From G963662905 sp965230045 (lineage in GTDB: Bacteria; Bacteroidota; Bacteroidia; Bacteroidales; WRLA01), in the NCBI GenBank assembly GCA_965230045.1, contig OZ245940.1:3720001-3784000 (forward strand): 64,000 nucleotides of DNA. Reading direction: 5' to 3'. A program made the position numbers and the translations under genes. Under the pieces are notes generated by a model that saw nothing but the letters and a program-made list of their open reading frames with translations, ran no database searches and was not told the origin of the DNA. Positions 1 through 8,500 of this stretch are shown piece after piece (positions within the stretch are counted from its first letter, which is position 1; every line of letters begins with the position of its first letter).

Positions 1-823
1 ACCACAAGCAATATGGATTTTTATTATCCACCGTAAATACCAGGAAGATCCCTCCGAGCAATAAATACCAATAAAGATGCGAGTGCAAGGGCGGAAAATA
101 TCCCAACAACAATTGATTGATCATGGAAAGTGTAAAAGCTTTGTTGTAAAAAAAGCCAATCACAAACAAACCCATGAGCATTGTGCCCCAACGCGCTGCC
201 TTTTTGTATTTAAAGGTTTTTTTATGGGCAAAATAACCAATCGCGAAAAGCAACAATATCACAATTTCAGGAATTCCGAAATGGATTGAGTGCACTTCCT
301 CTTTGGGCACATCAAAACCCAAATATTCGGAAGCAATAAAATGGTTGCCCTTTTTTGTTGCTTCCACAATAGCACGCGATGAATACGTTGCACTGCAAAC
401 GGCATCAATCCCTTCATCAATTGCATACTCTTCCTGATATGACCGGCCTTTCAGCTTTCTCAAAAATTTAGCTTCCAGGACTTTCTCCAGGTAGGATGGC
501 GTCTCTTTTGAGGATATCACTGCAAGATTTATAATTTTTCCGGCAGTATCCACAGCCACAGCCATTTGCAAGGGGCCACCATAACCCATCGATGATTGTA
601 CATCCAGATAGTACAAAAAAGCACCTTCTTCGTTAAAGGTTTTATAGGAAGCTTTTCCTATTTCTTCGAGTTTGGCTATTTCGGGCATTTTAGCCCTAAT
701 CGTAGAAACAATATCTGCGTTCTCGAGCTGTTTGCCCACCAGCCAGGCAATAACAATGGCAATCATCGCCAAAATGGCCAGATTTGATTCTAATTTCCGT
801 TTATTAAAAACTTTGTGCGACAT
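1..823 (-). CDS. rdhC: RdhC/NosR-like FMN-binding membrane protein (partial, 3' end off the window)
   Basis: The first 274 residues are visible; the gene continues past the left edge. A membrane segment near residues 13-30 is followed by an extracytoplasmic FMN-binding domain (about 60-160) and then several membrane helices. A flavinylation-like motif D140-A-V-C-S-A-T-Y-S-S is present; C-S replaces the usual S-G and the expected acceptor Thr position holds Ser, so covalent FMN is likely but not certain. The visible part ends at NKNPYC, where NosR/NirI-type proteins begin their polyferredoxin-like membrane part. Proteins of this architecture are the RdhC/PceC component of reductive dehalogenase operons, proposed to pass electrons or help maturation. 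It is last in the rdhA-rdhB-rdhC order, separated from rdhB by 360 bp holding an inverted-repeat element. It could instead be a general NosR-like flavoprotein; the context favours RdhC. Confidence 0.8.
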   Translation of the reverse strand, partial: MSHKVFNKRKLESNLAILAMIAIVIAWLVGKQLENADIVSTIRAKMPEIAKLEEIGKASYKTFNEEGAFLYYLDVQSSMGYGGPLQMAVAVDTAGKIINLAVISSKETPSYLEKVLEAKFLRKLKGRSYQEEYAIDEGIDAVCSATYSSRAIVEATKKGNHFIASEYLGFDVPKEEVHSIHFGIPEIVILLLFAIGYFAHKKTFKYKKAARWGTMLMGLFVIGFFYNKAFTLSMINQLLLGYFPPLHSHLYWYLLLGGIFLVFTVDNKNPYCLW

Positions 824-936
824 GATCGTGCATAATAACATCAGCTATTCACAATTGAATTTTCCATTCGTTTGTAAATCAGGTAAAAAAACTAAATTTA
901 AAAAGTGATTGTTACAGACCCGTTTGTGGCAGGCAG

Positions 937-1143
937 TTTAACCTGCATTATTCACAGAATATTCTATTACGCGCCCAAACCGCTTCAATAGAAAGGAATG
1001 CTATCTTTTTGGTGCTCAAAATAGCTACGGCTATTCCTGTGCGCCAAAAATCTGCGCTTCCTTTCTCTTATTGCGTTTTGTGTGGGGTCACTGAGCTTGC
1101 CGAATGTGCTCATGACGAAATTTCATGAATAAAGCAGGTTAAA
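937..1143. repeat. 207-bp inverted-repeat-flanked, highly palindromic intergenic element between rdhB and rdhC
   Basis: The ends at 937-954 and 1126-1143 are 18-bp inverted repeats matching at 17 positions (outer sequence TTTAACCTGC). Inside is a long hairpin: AGAAAGGAA (990-998) pairs with TTCCTTTCT (1058-1066), TTTTTGGTGC (1006-1015) with GCGCCAAAAA (1041-1050, one wobble), and AATAGC (1020-1025) with GCTATT (1030-1035) around the loop TACG. It has no open reading frame. The right end CATGAATAAAGCAGGTT (1124-1140) recurs exactly at 26782-26798, which suggests a dispersed element. I saw no clear target duplication. It fills most of the rdhB-rdhC gap (824-1183). Confidence 0.65.
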
Positions 1144-1183
1144 AAAGCCACCCGACATTCAATATACCGGGCAGCCGGCTGTA

Positions 1184-1498
1184 CTACCCACCGATTTCTT
1201 TCTTTCTCTGAAATCGTTTGTTTACAGACCGATATAAGGTCACAGCCATGATCAATATCGGCATCCCCATGAAAACCAGAGTGAACCAAGCTGCCCGGGG
1301 TTCATATTCCTGAAATGAAGCAATAAATGTCTGCCCCATAAACATAAAGGTTATAAAACTCAGGATCAGCAGAATCCATTCATACCACACCAATTTAATA
1401 TTCAACTTTTTCAGGGTATTCCATATCATTACGGCACCGCCTCCCATCAGAAAGCCTATTAAAATGTACCAAAACCATATCCAGGTAACTAATCTCAT
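1184..1498 (-). CDS. rdhB: RdhB-like membrane anchor of reductive dehalogenase
   Basis: This is a 104-residue protein with three hydrophobic segments (about 5-25, 38-59 and 72-90) and a short charged loop carrying E64-Y-E66-P-R-A. An E-x-E motif in the loop before the last helix is a recognised feature of RdhB/PceB proteins, which anchor the exported RdhA to the outer face of the cytoplasmic membrane. Size, topology and position directly after rdhA (17-bp gap) all fit. The start has a clear AAAGGAG ribosome binding site 6 nt upstream, unusual in this window, which may raise its translation. Sequence similarity alone would be weak for such a small protein; the assignment rests on the motif plus context. 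Confidence 0.82.
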   Translation of the reverse strand: MRLVTWIWFWYILIGFLMGGGAVMIWNTLKKLNIKLVWYEWILLILSFITFMFMGQTFIASFQEYEPRAAWFTLVFMGMPILIMAVTLYRSVNKRFQRKKEIGG

Positions 1499-1503
1499 TT
1501 TTA

Positions 1504-1511
1504 TCTCCTTT
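1504..1511 (-). promoter_or_regulatory. Shine-Dalgarno site of rdhB
   Basis: Read on the minus strand this is AAAGGAGA, with the GGAG core 6 nt before the rdhB ATG at 1498. Most genes in this window have no such site, as is normal in Bacteroidota, so it stands out and fixes the start. Confidence 0.6.
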
Positions 1512-1515
1512 CTTT

Positions 1516-2955
1516 TTATGAACGTGATTTATCAAGACCGTAAAGCGGGATATCCATTGGATCGAGATCCCAGGGCGTTTTACTGAGATCGGGCTCTCGA
1601 CCATATCCAAATACATCATCCATTTTACGGATAGCTGCATTAAGCTGAGGCACAGAACCAATGGATAAACGGATCAGGTCGTGCAGTACGGCTTCGTCGA
1701 ATTTAGTAAAGGGGCATACAGTTTGGCAGCGGCTGCAGTCGGGTTCCCCGCCCAGCATATAGGAATAGCATTTTTTACTGTCCATATACCAGCCTTTGAT
1801 ACCTTTTGCCTGACAGGCAGCCTCTCCTCCCCAGAAAGGTTCATCCTCCATACTGATTGCTCCCGAGGGGCACATCTCTCCACATTTTTTACAAACTTTA
1901 CAAAATTTAGTAATTCCTGCGTCGATAGGTTTTGTTACTGCCAATGGCAAATCAGTAATTGTGACCATTACGGTTCTGATGTTGGTTCCCCATTGTGGAC
2001 TAACCAAAATACCTGCACGGCCATATTCACCCATTCCTGACATAACACCAAATCCTACCAAACGCCCAACAGATTCAGTATCGCCACCATAACTTTGATA
2101 ACCTAATCCTCTTAAAAATACGCTTAGCCGGTTAGCAAAAATATTTGCTCTTGAATAACTCATCGTATTACTGGAGGCCCAGCTCATGCGTTCGGTATAT
2201 TGCTGCATCCACAACGATTGCGGAATAACAGAACAAATTGCCCATAAGTCCTTATCGGGTAATACAAATTTATTGTTCGCGTGATCAGCGTATCCTTTTT
2301 CTACATTTTCAAATTTGATTTTTCCCCAAAGCAGTTTTTTTGTTCTTTCATCCAGTTTTATGAATCCCATATCGGCAGCACCCATAATACGTCCGGCTGT
2401 TCTAAGCATTCTTGAATTTTCTTCAGGTGTGCCATCATATTTAGGTACTCCGTAATCTTCCGGTGTATAAAACATGGTAGGATGTTCCCATTGTGGATTG
2501 GCTTTTACGTCTGCTCCTGTCCATGGCGCAGCTAAATCTGCTCCGGAACGTCCGCCCCATCCCCAGCAGTTGGCGTCTGCCAATGCTCTGTCTCTTAAGG
2601 ATAAACCCGGCACATTATCTTGTACATTTTTCTTGACAGAAGAAATATTTCTATTATAAATTTCGAAATAATCATCTGGGTTTTCCCAGGAATGCGGGTT
2701 AAACAGGGTTCCTTCCGGGCCAGGAAATATTTCCATATTGTCCCAATCGATTTTCACGGTGGGTTCATCCACTTCTTTAACCCAGAAGGGTAGTTTTCTT
2801 TCCGCCAAAGGTGAAGCCATCATTTCATCCAGATCTTTAAAACCCGCAGCGAAACCCGCAGCACCCAATCCCAGTGCACCGGCTCCCATGCCTAACATCT
2901 TCATAAAATCCCTTCGACCAACGGTAGAATGGTATTTTTTCTGTGATTTTGCCAT
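1516..2955 (-). CDS. rdhA: Reductive dehalogenase catalytic subunit RdhA (TAT-exported, corrinoid/Fe-S)
   Basis: The protein has 479 residues, a normal length for a respiratory RdhA. It begins with a twin-arginine signal (R14-R-D-F-M-K19 followed by a Gly/Ala-rich hydrophobic stretch), so the mature enzyme acts outside the cytoplasmic membrane. The middle carries family motifs GTPEENSRM...GAADMG, a Tyr-rich YSRANIFANRL...LGY segment, and GEYGRAG...TDLPL. The C-terminal third has two ferredoxin-type motifs: C-x2-C-x2-C-x3-C-P near residue 350 and C-x10-C-x2-C-x3-C-P near 394-410. RdhA proteins use a corrinoid and two 4Fe-4S clusters to remove halogen from organohalides; the substrate cannot be read from sequence. 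Having a TAT signal and a neighbouring RdhB makes it respiratory-type rather than the cytosolic catabolic type. Epoxyqueuosine reductase (QueG) shares the fold but lacks the TAT signal and partner. Placing rdhA in Bacteroidota is uncommon. Confidence 0.9.
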   Translation of the reverse strand: MAKSQKKYHSTVGRRDFMKMLGMGAGALGLGAAGFAAGFKDLDEMMASPLAERKLPFWVKEVDEPTVKIDWDNMEIFPGPEGTLFNPHSWENPDDYFEIYNRNISSVKKNVQDNVPGLSLRDRALADANCWGWGGRSGADLAAPWTGADVKANPQWEHPTMFYTPEDYGVPKYDGTPEENSRMLRTAGRIMGAADMGFIKLDERTKKLLWGKIKFENVEKGYADHANNKFVLPDKDLWAICSVIPQSLWMQQYTERMSWASSNTMSYSRANIFANRLSVFLRGLGYQSYGGDTESVGRLVGFGVMSGMGEYGRAGILVSPQWGTNIRTVMVTITDLPLAVTKPIDAGITKFCKVCKKCGEMCPSGAISMEDEPFWGGEAACQAKGIKGWYMDSKKCYSYMLGGEPDCSRCQTVCPFTKFDEAVLHDLIRLSIGSVPQLNAAIRKMDDVFGYGREPDLSKTPWDLDPMDIPLYGLDKSRS

Positions 2956-3203
2956 AATTTCTCAGTGTTTATTTGACTCAAAAAAGATCATAAAATCTTA
3001 AGGCAAAAATAATGTCGGCAAGCCCTGCAGGTAAGATGCGAAATACGGATTTTATGGTACTTTTCAACGGAAGGGCATCTAAGATTAATCTAAGAGCCTG
3101 TTTATATTCATATTATATATACAGCAACTGGCACTGAAACGAAAGCTCAAAAAAAACACTGTACTGACAATCCTTCCAAAAAAAGCAAAAATATTGTTGG
3201 TGC

Positions 3204-3335
3204 GGGAGTGAACAGTGTGGACTGAAACACAAGTTTAGTCGTGGAATTCTCGGACTAAAACACTAATATACTCTTGAAATTCTCGGGTTAAAACATAAAT
3301 ATAGTCGTGGAATTATCGGGTTAAAGCAGAAAATG
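3204..3335. repeat. 33-bp tandem repeat (three good copies plus one degenerate) upstream of rdhA
   Basis: Units at 3237-3269, 3270-3302 and 3303-3335 are each 33 bp and share the cores GTGGAATTCTCGG and TTAAAACA; a weaker unit sits at 3204-3236. No gap separates the units. They lie 250-380 bp before the rdhA start, inside the 435-bp non-coding stretch 2956-3390. A period close to three helical turns would put bound proteins on one face of the DNA, so an operator array is possible. It may also be a simple minisatellite. The rest of 2956-3390 shows nothing else I can name. Confidence 0.6.
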
Positions 3336-3390
3336 ATCCCATTATACACAGCAAAAGGCATAGTACAGGATCAGGAGGGTAGCATTTTTA

Positions 3391-3765
3391 CTAGCCTTGC
3401 ACATTGTTTTTAGCATGACTCTGCTTCTTCCTTCCCCGAAGCATAAATACAATGCGAATTGTAATAATCACAACAACAATGGATATCAAAACCGAATTTT
3501 CTGATACAGAATATCTGGATGTCTCACCTAAAAAATCTGAAAACCAATTTGTTAAAATACCTAAAAGAGATTTTAAAACATAACGGAGCAGGAAAAACAA
3601 GGCAAAAACCATTGGAATCAAGACATACTTTAAGGATGGATATTGTTTAAATACCGGAAACCACTCCAGGAGTTTGTTATAAATCCTTTGGAATTTATTC
3701 AGTATCTGCGCATATATCCACATTATTGCACTTTCTCCTTTTTTCAGTACTGCATTAAATGCCAT
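3391..3765 (-). CDS. Unknown small membrane protein in the rdh locus
   Basis: The 124-residue product has two strongly hydrophobic segments (about 47-70 and 92-112), an amphipathic region near 74-85, and a basic tail ending RGRKKQSHAKNN. I do not recognise a family. It is 42 bp downstream of the DUF4405-like gene and codirectional with rdhA, which starts about 435 bp further on, so it may be cotranscribed with the 3808-4143 gene. A second possible start is the internal ATG at 3723 (MWIYAQIL), which has an AAGGAG sequence 11 nt upstream and would give 110 residues. A role in membrane electron transfer or dehalogenase assembly would be guesswork based on position only. Confidence 0.6.
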   Translation of the reverse strand: MAFNAVLKKGESAIMWIYAQILNKFQRIYNKLLEWFPVFKQYPSLKYVLIPMVFALFFLLRYVLKSLLGILTNWFSDFLGETSRYSVSENSVLISIVVVIITIRIVFMLRGRKKQSHAKNNVQG

Positions 3766-3807
3766 CTTTAAGCTTTTTCGGGTTACTCTTTTGATTATTT
3801 TTCAACA

Positions 3808-4143
3808 CTAGCGTTGCAGCATGGATGCACTGTTTTCGATTTCTTTTATCACACTGGCATCAATGGGTTTATTGAAACCAGCCACATAGAGCAAGGCCAT
3901 TATCGCCATCATTACAATACCGAATATCAAAACTTTGGGGGCAGTCAGATACTTTTTGATTGCTTTGAAATTCAGCATTGCGTGCAGGCAGCCGGACAGT
4001 ACCATGGCAATACCGAATAATTTATGCACCGGATGCATCCGCAGCTGAAATTCATAAGAGCCCATTATCAACATCATAATCCCTGAAGAGGCCAGGGCTA
4101 AAAAGGACACCAACAATGTGGTGGAAACTATTTTTCTAAACAT
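3808..4143 (-). CDS. DUF4405-like small membrane protein, possible b-type cytochrome
   Basis: The product has 111 residues and three hydrophobic helices. Residues about 33-55 read R-M-H-P-V-H-K-L-F-G followed by S-G-C-L-H-A, the histidine pattern of the DUF4405 / flavinylation-associated cytochrome group, in which paired helix histidines are thought to bind haem. That family is known to occur near extracytosolic FMN-binding proteins, and the RdhC-like FMN protein lies in the same locus. It is codirectional with the AraC regulator upstream and with the 124-residue membrane protein downstream. I infer a quinol-to-flavin electron step, but no haem binding can be shown from sequence. It may be unrelated to dehalogenation. 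Confidence 0.65.
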   Translation of the reverse strand: MFRKIVSTTLLVSFLALASSGIMMLIMGSYEFQLRMHPVHKLFGIAMVLSGCLHAMLNFKAIKKYLTAPKVLIFGIVMMAIMALLYVAGFNKPIDASVIKEIENSASMLQR

Positions 4144-4291
4144 AATACTCTGGATTTAATTTGGGGACAAAATTCGGCCTCACCCTAATATTATGTAAGA
4201 GACAGATAGCTGAAATTATGGTACTTTTCGCTACTGCGCTATTTTCCATTCAGGATACCGTATAAAAGTCAAAAACCTGATTAAATTGAAA

Positions 4292-5272
4292 CTAAAATTT
4301 GATCTGATATTTACTTCGTATATCCTCCCGGTATTTCCCCGGGCTTTTACCTGTTTCGCGTTTAAAGAAGCGGCTGAAATAGGAAGTATCCTCAAAATTA
4401 AGGGCATAGCCAATTTCAGCGGTGGTGGCTTCGGTATTGGCCAGCCGTCTTTTTGCTTCGAATATAATTTCCTGCCTGATCAGCTGCCCGGGCGAATAAC
4501 CGGTTTTTTCTTTTACGGAATCGCGCAGGTGCGTGGCGCTGATGCCAATCAAATCGGCATATTCCTGAACAGAACGGTGTGTGAGATAATTCTCAGACAC
4601 CAACTGCCGGAACCTTCGTACCATAGCATTGGAAGTATCCAGGATATTCTCTTTTTGATCCTGTGCGTAAATCCGAAAAAGCTGCATCACCAAAATATGC
4701 ACATAAGCCCTGAAAATGGATAAACTACGCTCGTTTTTCCGGTCAAATTCTTCTTTTATACAACTCAATAACCGGTGTACTTTTGGAAGGCACTCATCAC
4801 AGATATGCACAAAAGGCGCCTTGCTCAAACCATTAAAAATAGCCAAATCGCCTTCATGGTTAAAAGCCGTGCTTGGCGGAATCAGAAACTCCCTGGGAAA
4901 AAGCAAGACCTGACCTTTAAGCTCCTTCTTCAGCTTCCAGAAGTGAACCTGCCCTTTTGACAAAAAATAAAAAACCGGCGGTTTGATTTCATAAGGCTCA
5001 TAATCAATGATGTGCTGCCCCTCCCCGTCTTCCACAAAAATGATTTCGTAATAGTCGTGCCGGTGCGGAAACTGTGCCTGAGCCGTATCGTTCATAAATC
5101 CAAAGCGGGTCAGGATAAAAGGAAAATCAGGATCAATGGCCGGAGCCTGCTGTTCATCCCCAATATCAACATTCATATGCGTTTCGGAATAATAATGGAA
5201 AGGAAGCTCGTCTTTATTGGGCATAGGCGCAAGGTTTAAATCATCCCAACAAATATAATACTTATCGCCCAC
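4292..5272 (-). CDS. AraC-family transcriptional regulator with cupin-type sensing domain
   Basis: The 326-residue protein has an N-terminal cupin-like half (H-R-H-D-Y-Y-E-I-I and ...GEGQHIIDYE...FYFLSKGQVHFWK, about 70-130) and a C-terminal double helix-turn-helix (about 225-326) ending in the AraC signature FEDTSYFSRFFKRETGKSP. Such regulators bind DNA as dimers and respond to a ligand held in the cupin. It is the first gene, on the minus strand, of the set leading to rdhA, so it is the obvious candidate regulator of the dehalogenase locus. Better-known rdh operons use CprK (CRP/FNR), MarR or two-component regulators, so an AraC type would be different. Between it and the hsdR stop (5273-5564) I see no gene. 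Confidence 0.88.
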   Translation of the reverse strand: MGDKYYICWDDLNLAPMPNKDELPFHYYSETHMNVDIGDEQQAPAIDPDFPFILTRFGFMNDTAQAQFPHRHDYYEIIFVEDGEGQHIIDYEPYEIKPPVFYFLSKGQVHFWKLKKELKGQVLLFPREFLIPPSTAFNHEGDLAIFNGLSKAPFVHICDECLPKVHRLLSCIKEEFDRKNERSLSIFRAYVHILVMQLFRIYAQDQKENILDTSNAMVRRFRQLVSENYLTHRSVQEYADLIGISATHLRDSVKEKTGYSPGQLIRQEIIFEAKRRLANTEATTAEIGYALNFEDTSYFSRFFKRETGKSPGKYREDIRSKYQIKF

Positions 5273-5564
5273 TTAATTTTCAGAAACGACAAATCATTAT
5301 AAAAAGGGGAAGTGTACCGTCTGAAGACTATGATTGTGCCCCTGCTTTTTAGGCTGATTAGTTAATAAAGCAGTTTAAGCATTTTCGGACTCCTGCTTTT
5401 CTCATTTAGCTTTTGCAAAAAACAGCACAACATTAATACTGACAACCATAAAATCTCTGAATGTCCCTTCCAATTTTGATTGGAGCATGACAGACGGACT
5501 CGAATTCAAGGTCGATGCACCCTGATTGACACCCTAATGCCTTTTGGGTAAATCAAGTTAGCTA

Positions 5565-8500
5565 TTATGCAGCATTGGCCACTTTTCTAAGGACATTGTA
5601 TGCTGTTCTGTTTACATAAGATAATACATTGTCATTCATAATATCACCATATTTTTCAGGTGATTTTGTCATTATCGTATCTACAAGCTTGTTAGTTAAT
5701 TGCTCCCTAATTATTTCGTTATAAACTTTTTCTGCATCTTTGCTTCTATTATTGACCATTATGTTTATTAATGACTGGTCTGAAGCTACATCTTCCAAGA
5801 AATCACCAACAACTTCAACACCTTCATCGCCAATCAAACTTCTAAACTGTAGGTTTATCTCTTCTATTACCTCTTTAACGGTTTTGGTTTCTTTAACTTT
5901 AGTAACTACACCTCCGCCACCACCAGTACCACCGTATCCTGTAGGCGGGTCATTAGGTTCATTCTTTTCTGCTTTTGGAATAGAATAGTTAACCACTTTT
6001 ACATCTTTCAATTCCTTTTCAAGCTCGTTACTGCTTGTATTACTAAGCTTATGGTTTAAATAGATACAGAATAACTGAAACTCATATAGTTCTTTATCTC
6101 TTAAATTGAATAAGGCGTTGATGTATTTGAAAATACCCAAATATCTACCCATTAGAGTTCTAAATTCATCACGCTTTTCACGGCTTAAATCAGATTCAAA
6201 CTTTGCTTTTATCTTAAAGGTAATCCCGGCAATGGCTGGCATATTCTTACTGTCGCCAGATGTTGCCAGTTGAACAAGTTGAGTTACATCTTCTTGTGTA
6301 AATATTCCAAATTTTAATAAAGCCGCCTTAAGTTCGTTTAACTGATTTGGATCGCTTGTTTTATTTGAAGTTACATCTTTCTGATACTTAGAATAGGCTT
6401 TCATTATTTGCTCATAAGAGCCTGTGAAATCAATTGCCAAGGTATCTTCTTTGCCTTTGTGCATGCGGTTCAGCCTGCTTAATGTCTGGACAGCGGTTTT
6501 ATCGCGTACTGGTTTATCCAGGAACATGGTATGCAGAAGGGGTTCGTCGAAGCCGGTCTGGAACTTATTGGCTACAATCATAAATCGAATATCCTCTGAC
6601 TCTTCGAATAAAGCCTCAGTTTTCAGCCCTTTCGGGTTATGTTCCTTATTCATTCCATCTTCGGTGAATTTGCCACCTTGAAGGTCTTCAATATTTAAGC
6701 GTTTTAATTCATCATCGGTCAATTCAAGTTTATCTACGTCAACTCCGCCAGAAAACGCCACAATGGTTTTATATTTCAAGCCTTGTCGTTTGATTTCTTC
6801 GTCCATAAACAACTTGTATTTACAAGCCGCTATTCTACTACTTGAAACAACCATTGCTTTGGCTTTGCCGTTAATTTTTTGGGCCGATTTATTTTTGAAA
6901 ATGTTAACCATACGGTTGGACTTTTCCTTTATAATCCCGGTATCCTGATATGCTTTTTGGCGTAGTGCTTTACGCACCATCATCGGCAAATACTCTTTCT
7001 TGGTGTCAACTTCTTTATTTAACTCATAAAGTGTGTCGTAGCTATAAATGTGTTTGGCTACATCCATAATGTAACCTTCTTGTATGGCTTGGTCCATGGA
7101 GTACACATCAAATGCTTGCCATGTTTTGTTTCCTTTTTTATCCAGAACAAGCTCACCGCTTTCATCTTTTTTAGGCACGCCAAAATGCTCTAAAGTTTTA
7201 TCGCTTGGTGTTGCCGTAAGTGCTATGAATGCCATATTTGGAAATTCCTTACGGGAAATCTCTTCAATCAATTCGTCTTGCTTATCAAGAGGAGTTTGTT
7301 CTACACCTTGTTCGTCAGTTTGAAACGTTTCAGTTAATCCTTCGTGTAATTTACCTTCTTGCGAACGGTGTGCTTCGTCAATCAAAACACAAATCCGTTT
7401 ATTGGTTTGGTCGGATAATTCTTTTAGGTGCGAAAATTTATGAATGGTTGAAATAATTACCTTTTTGTTTTGCTCTAATGCCTTTTTCAAATCGGCGGTA
7501 TCTTCAGCATAGGATGCAACACCTTCGGTAAGTATGGCTTTTTGAAAATCTTTTGATATTTGGTCGTCCAGATTAATTCTGTCGGTAAGCACAACCACGC
7601 TATCGAAAATACTGTTGTCGCCATCGAAAGCATTGCGTAGGTTCTGCACCATCCAAACAATGGTATTACTTTTTCCCGAACCTGTGGAATGCTGAATAAG
7701 GTAATTGAGGTTAAGTTTTCCTGTTTCGGCAATTTGCTTTTTAATATCGGCAACCACATTGCGGGTGGCACGTTGCTGATGGTAGCGTGGGAATATCCAG
7801 CTATTGCCTTTACCGGGGTACAAATACGATTCTAAGTAGTTTAGCAAACGTTCGGGCAACAATATATCATGATATAAATAATGTACAGGGTATTCCTGTT
7901 CGTTGGGAGCTACGTTTACCAAATCCATATTGAAATCGCGAAAATCACTCTCCGATGGTGGCTTGCTAAATGCCGCAGCCATTTTTACGGTGTCGTTATC
8001 GCAGACTATGTGTAAAAATGGTTGACGGAAAATAGGCAAAGCCAAATCTCTGCCTAAATATTGTTTTATGGCTTCTTCGTAGTCGCCACTTGTGCCTTGG
8101 TTTTTAAGCTCGATGGTTACAATGGCAAAACCATTGACTAAAAGCACAATATCAAGACTTTTGTTTTGTGCTTCGCCCTCTGAGCCAAATGTCCATTGGC
8201 GAATGGCAGTGAAACGGTTTTTCTCATACAGTGCAGCTTGTGCTGTATTGCCGGCTTTACTGGGCTTAAAGTAGATAAGGTCGAAATGCAAGTCGCCTAC
8301 TTCAATGCCATCTTGCAGCACTTGAAACAATTGTTTTTCGGCTAAAGCATATTTAAAATACTTCTGAAATTCCTCACACCAGTTGGTGTGGTATTGTTTT
8401 TTTAATTCAATTAGCTTAATATTCTGAGTTTCTCTTAAAAACTCTTCTAAATCAAAAAGGTACAAACAAAGCTCTTTGTTTATGCTCACATCCCTATTTT

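Noticed and set aside
3204..3335. CRISPR-like array
   Set aside because: Units are contiguous 33-bp repeats with no spacers, so it is a tandem repeat and not a CRISPR array.
5460..5540. Short coding-like remnant (T-D-G-L-E-F-K-V-D-A-P then stop) between hsdR and the AraC gene
   Set aside because: Too short to support a pseudogene call and without a recognisable parent.
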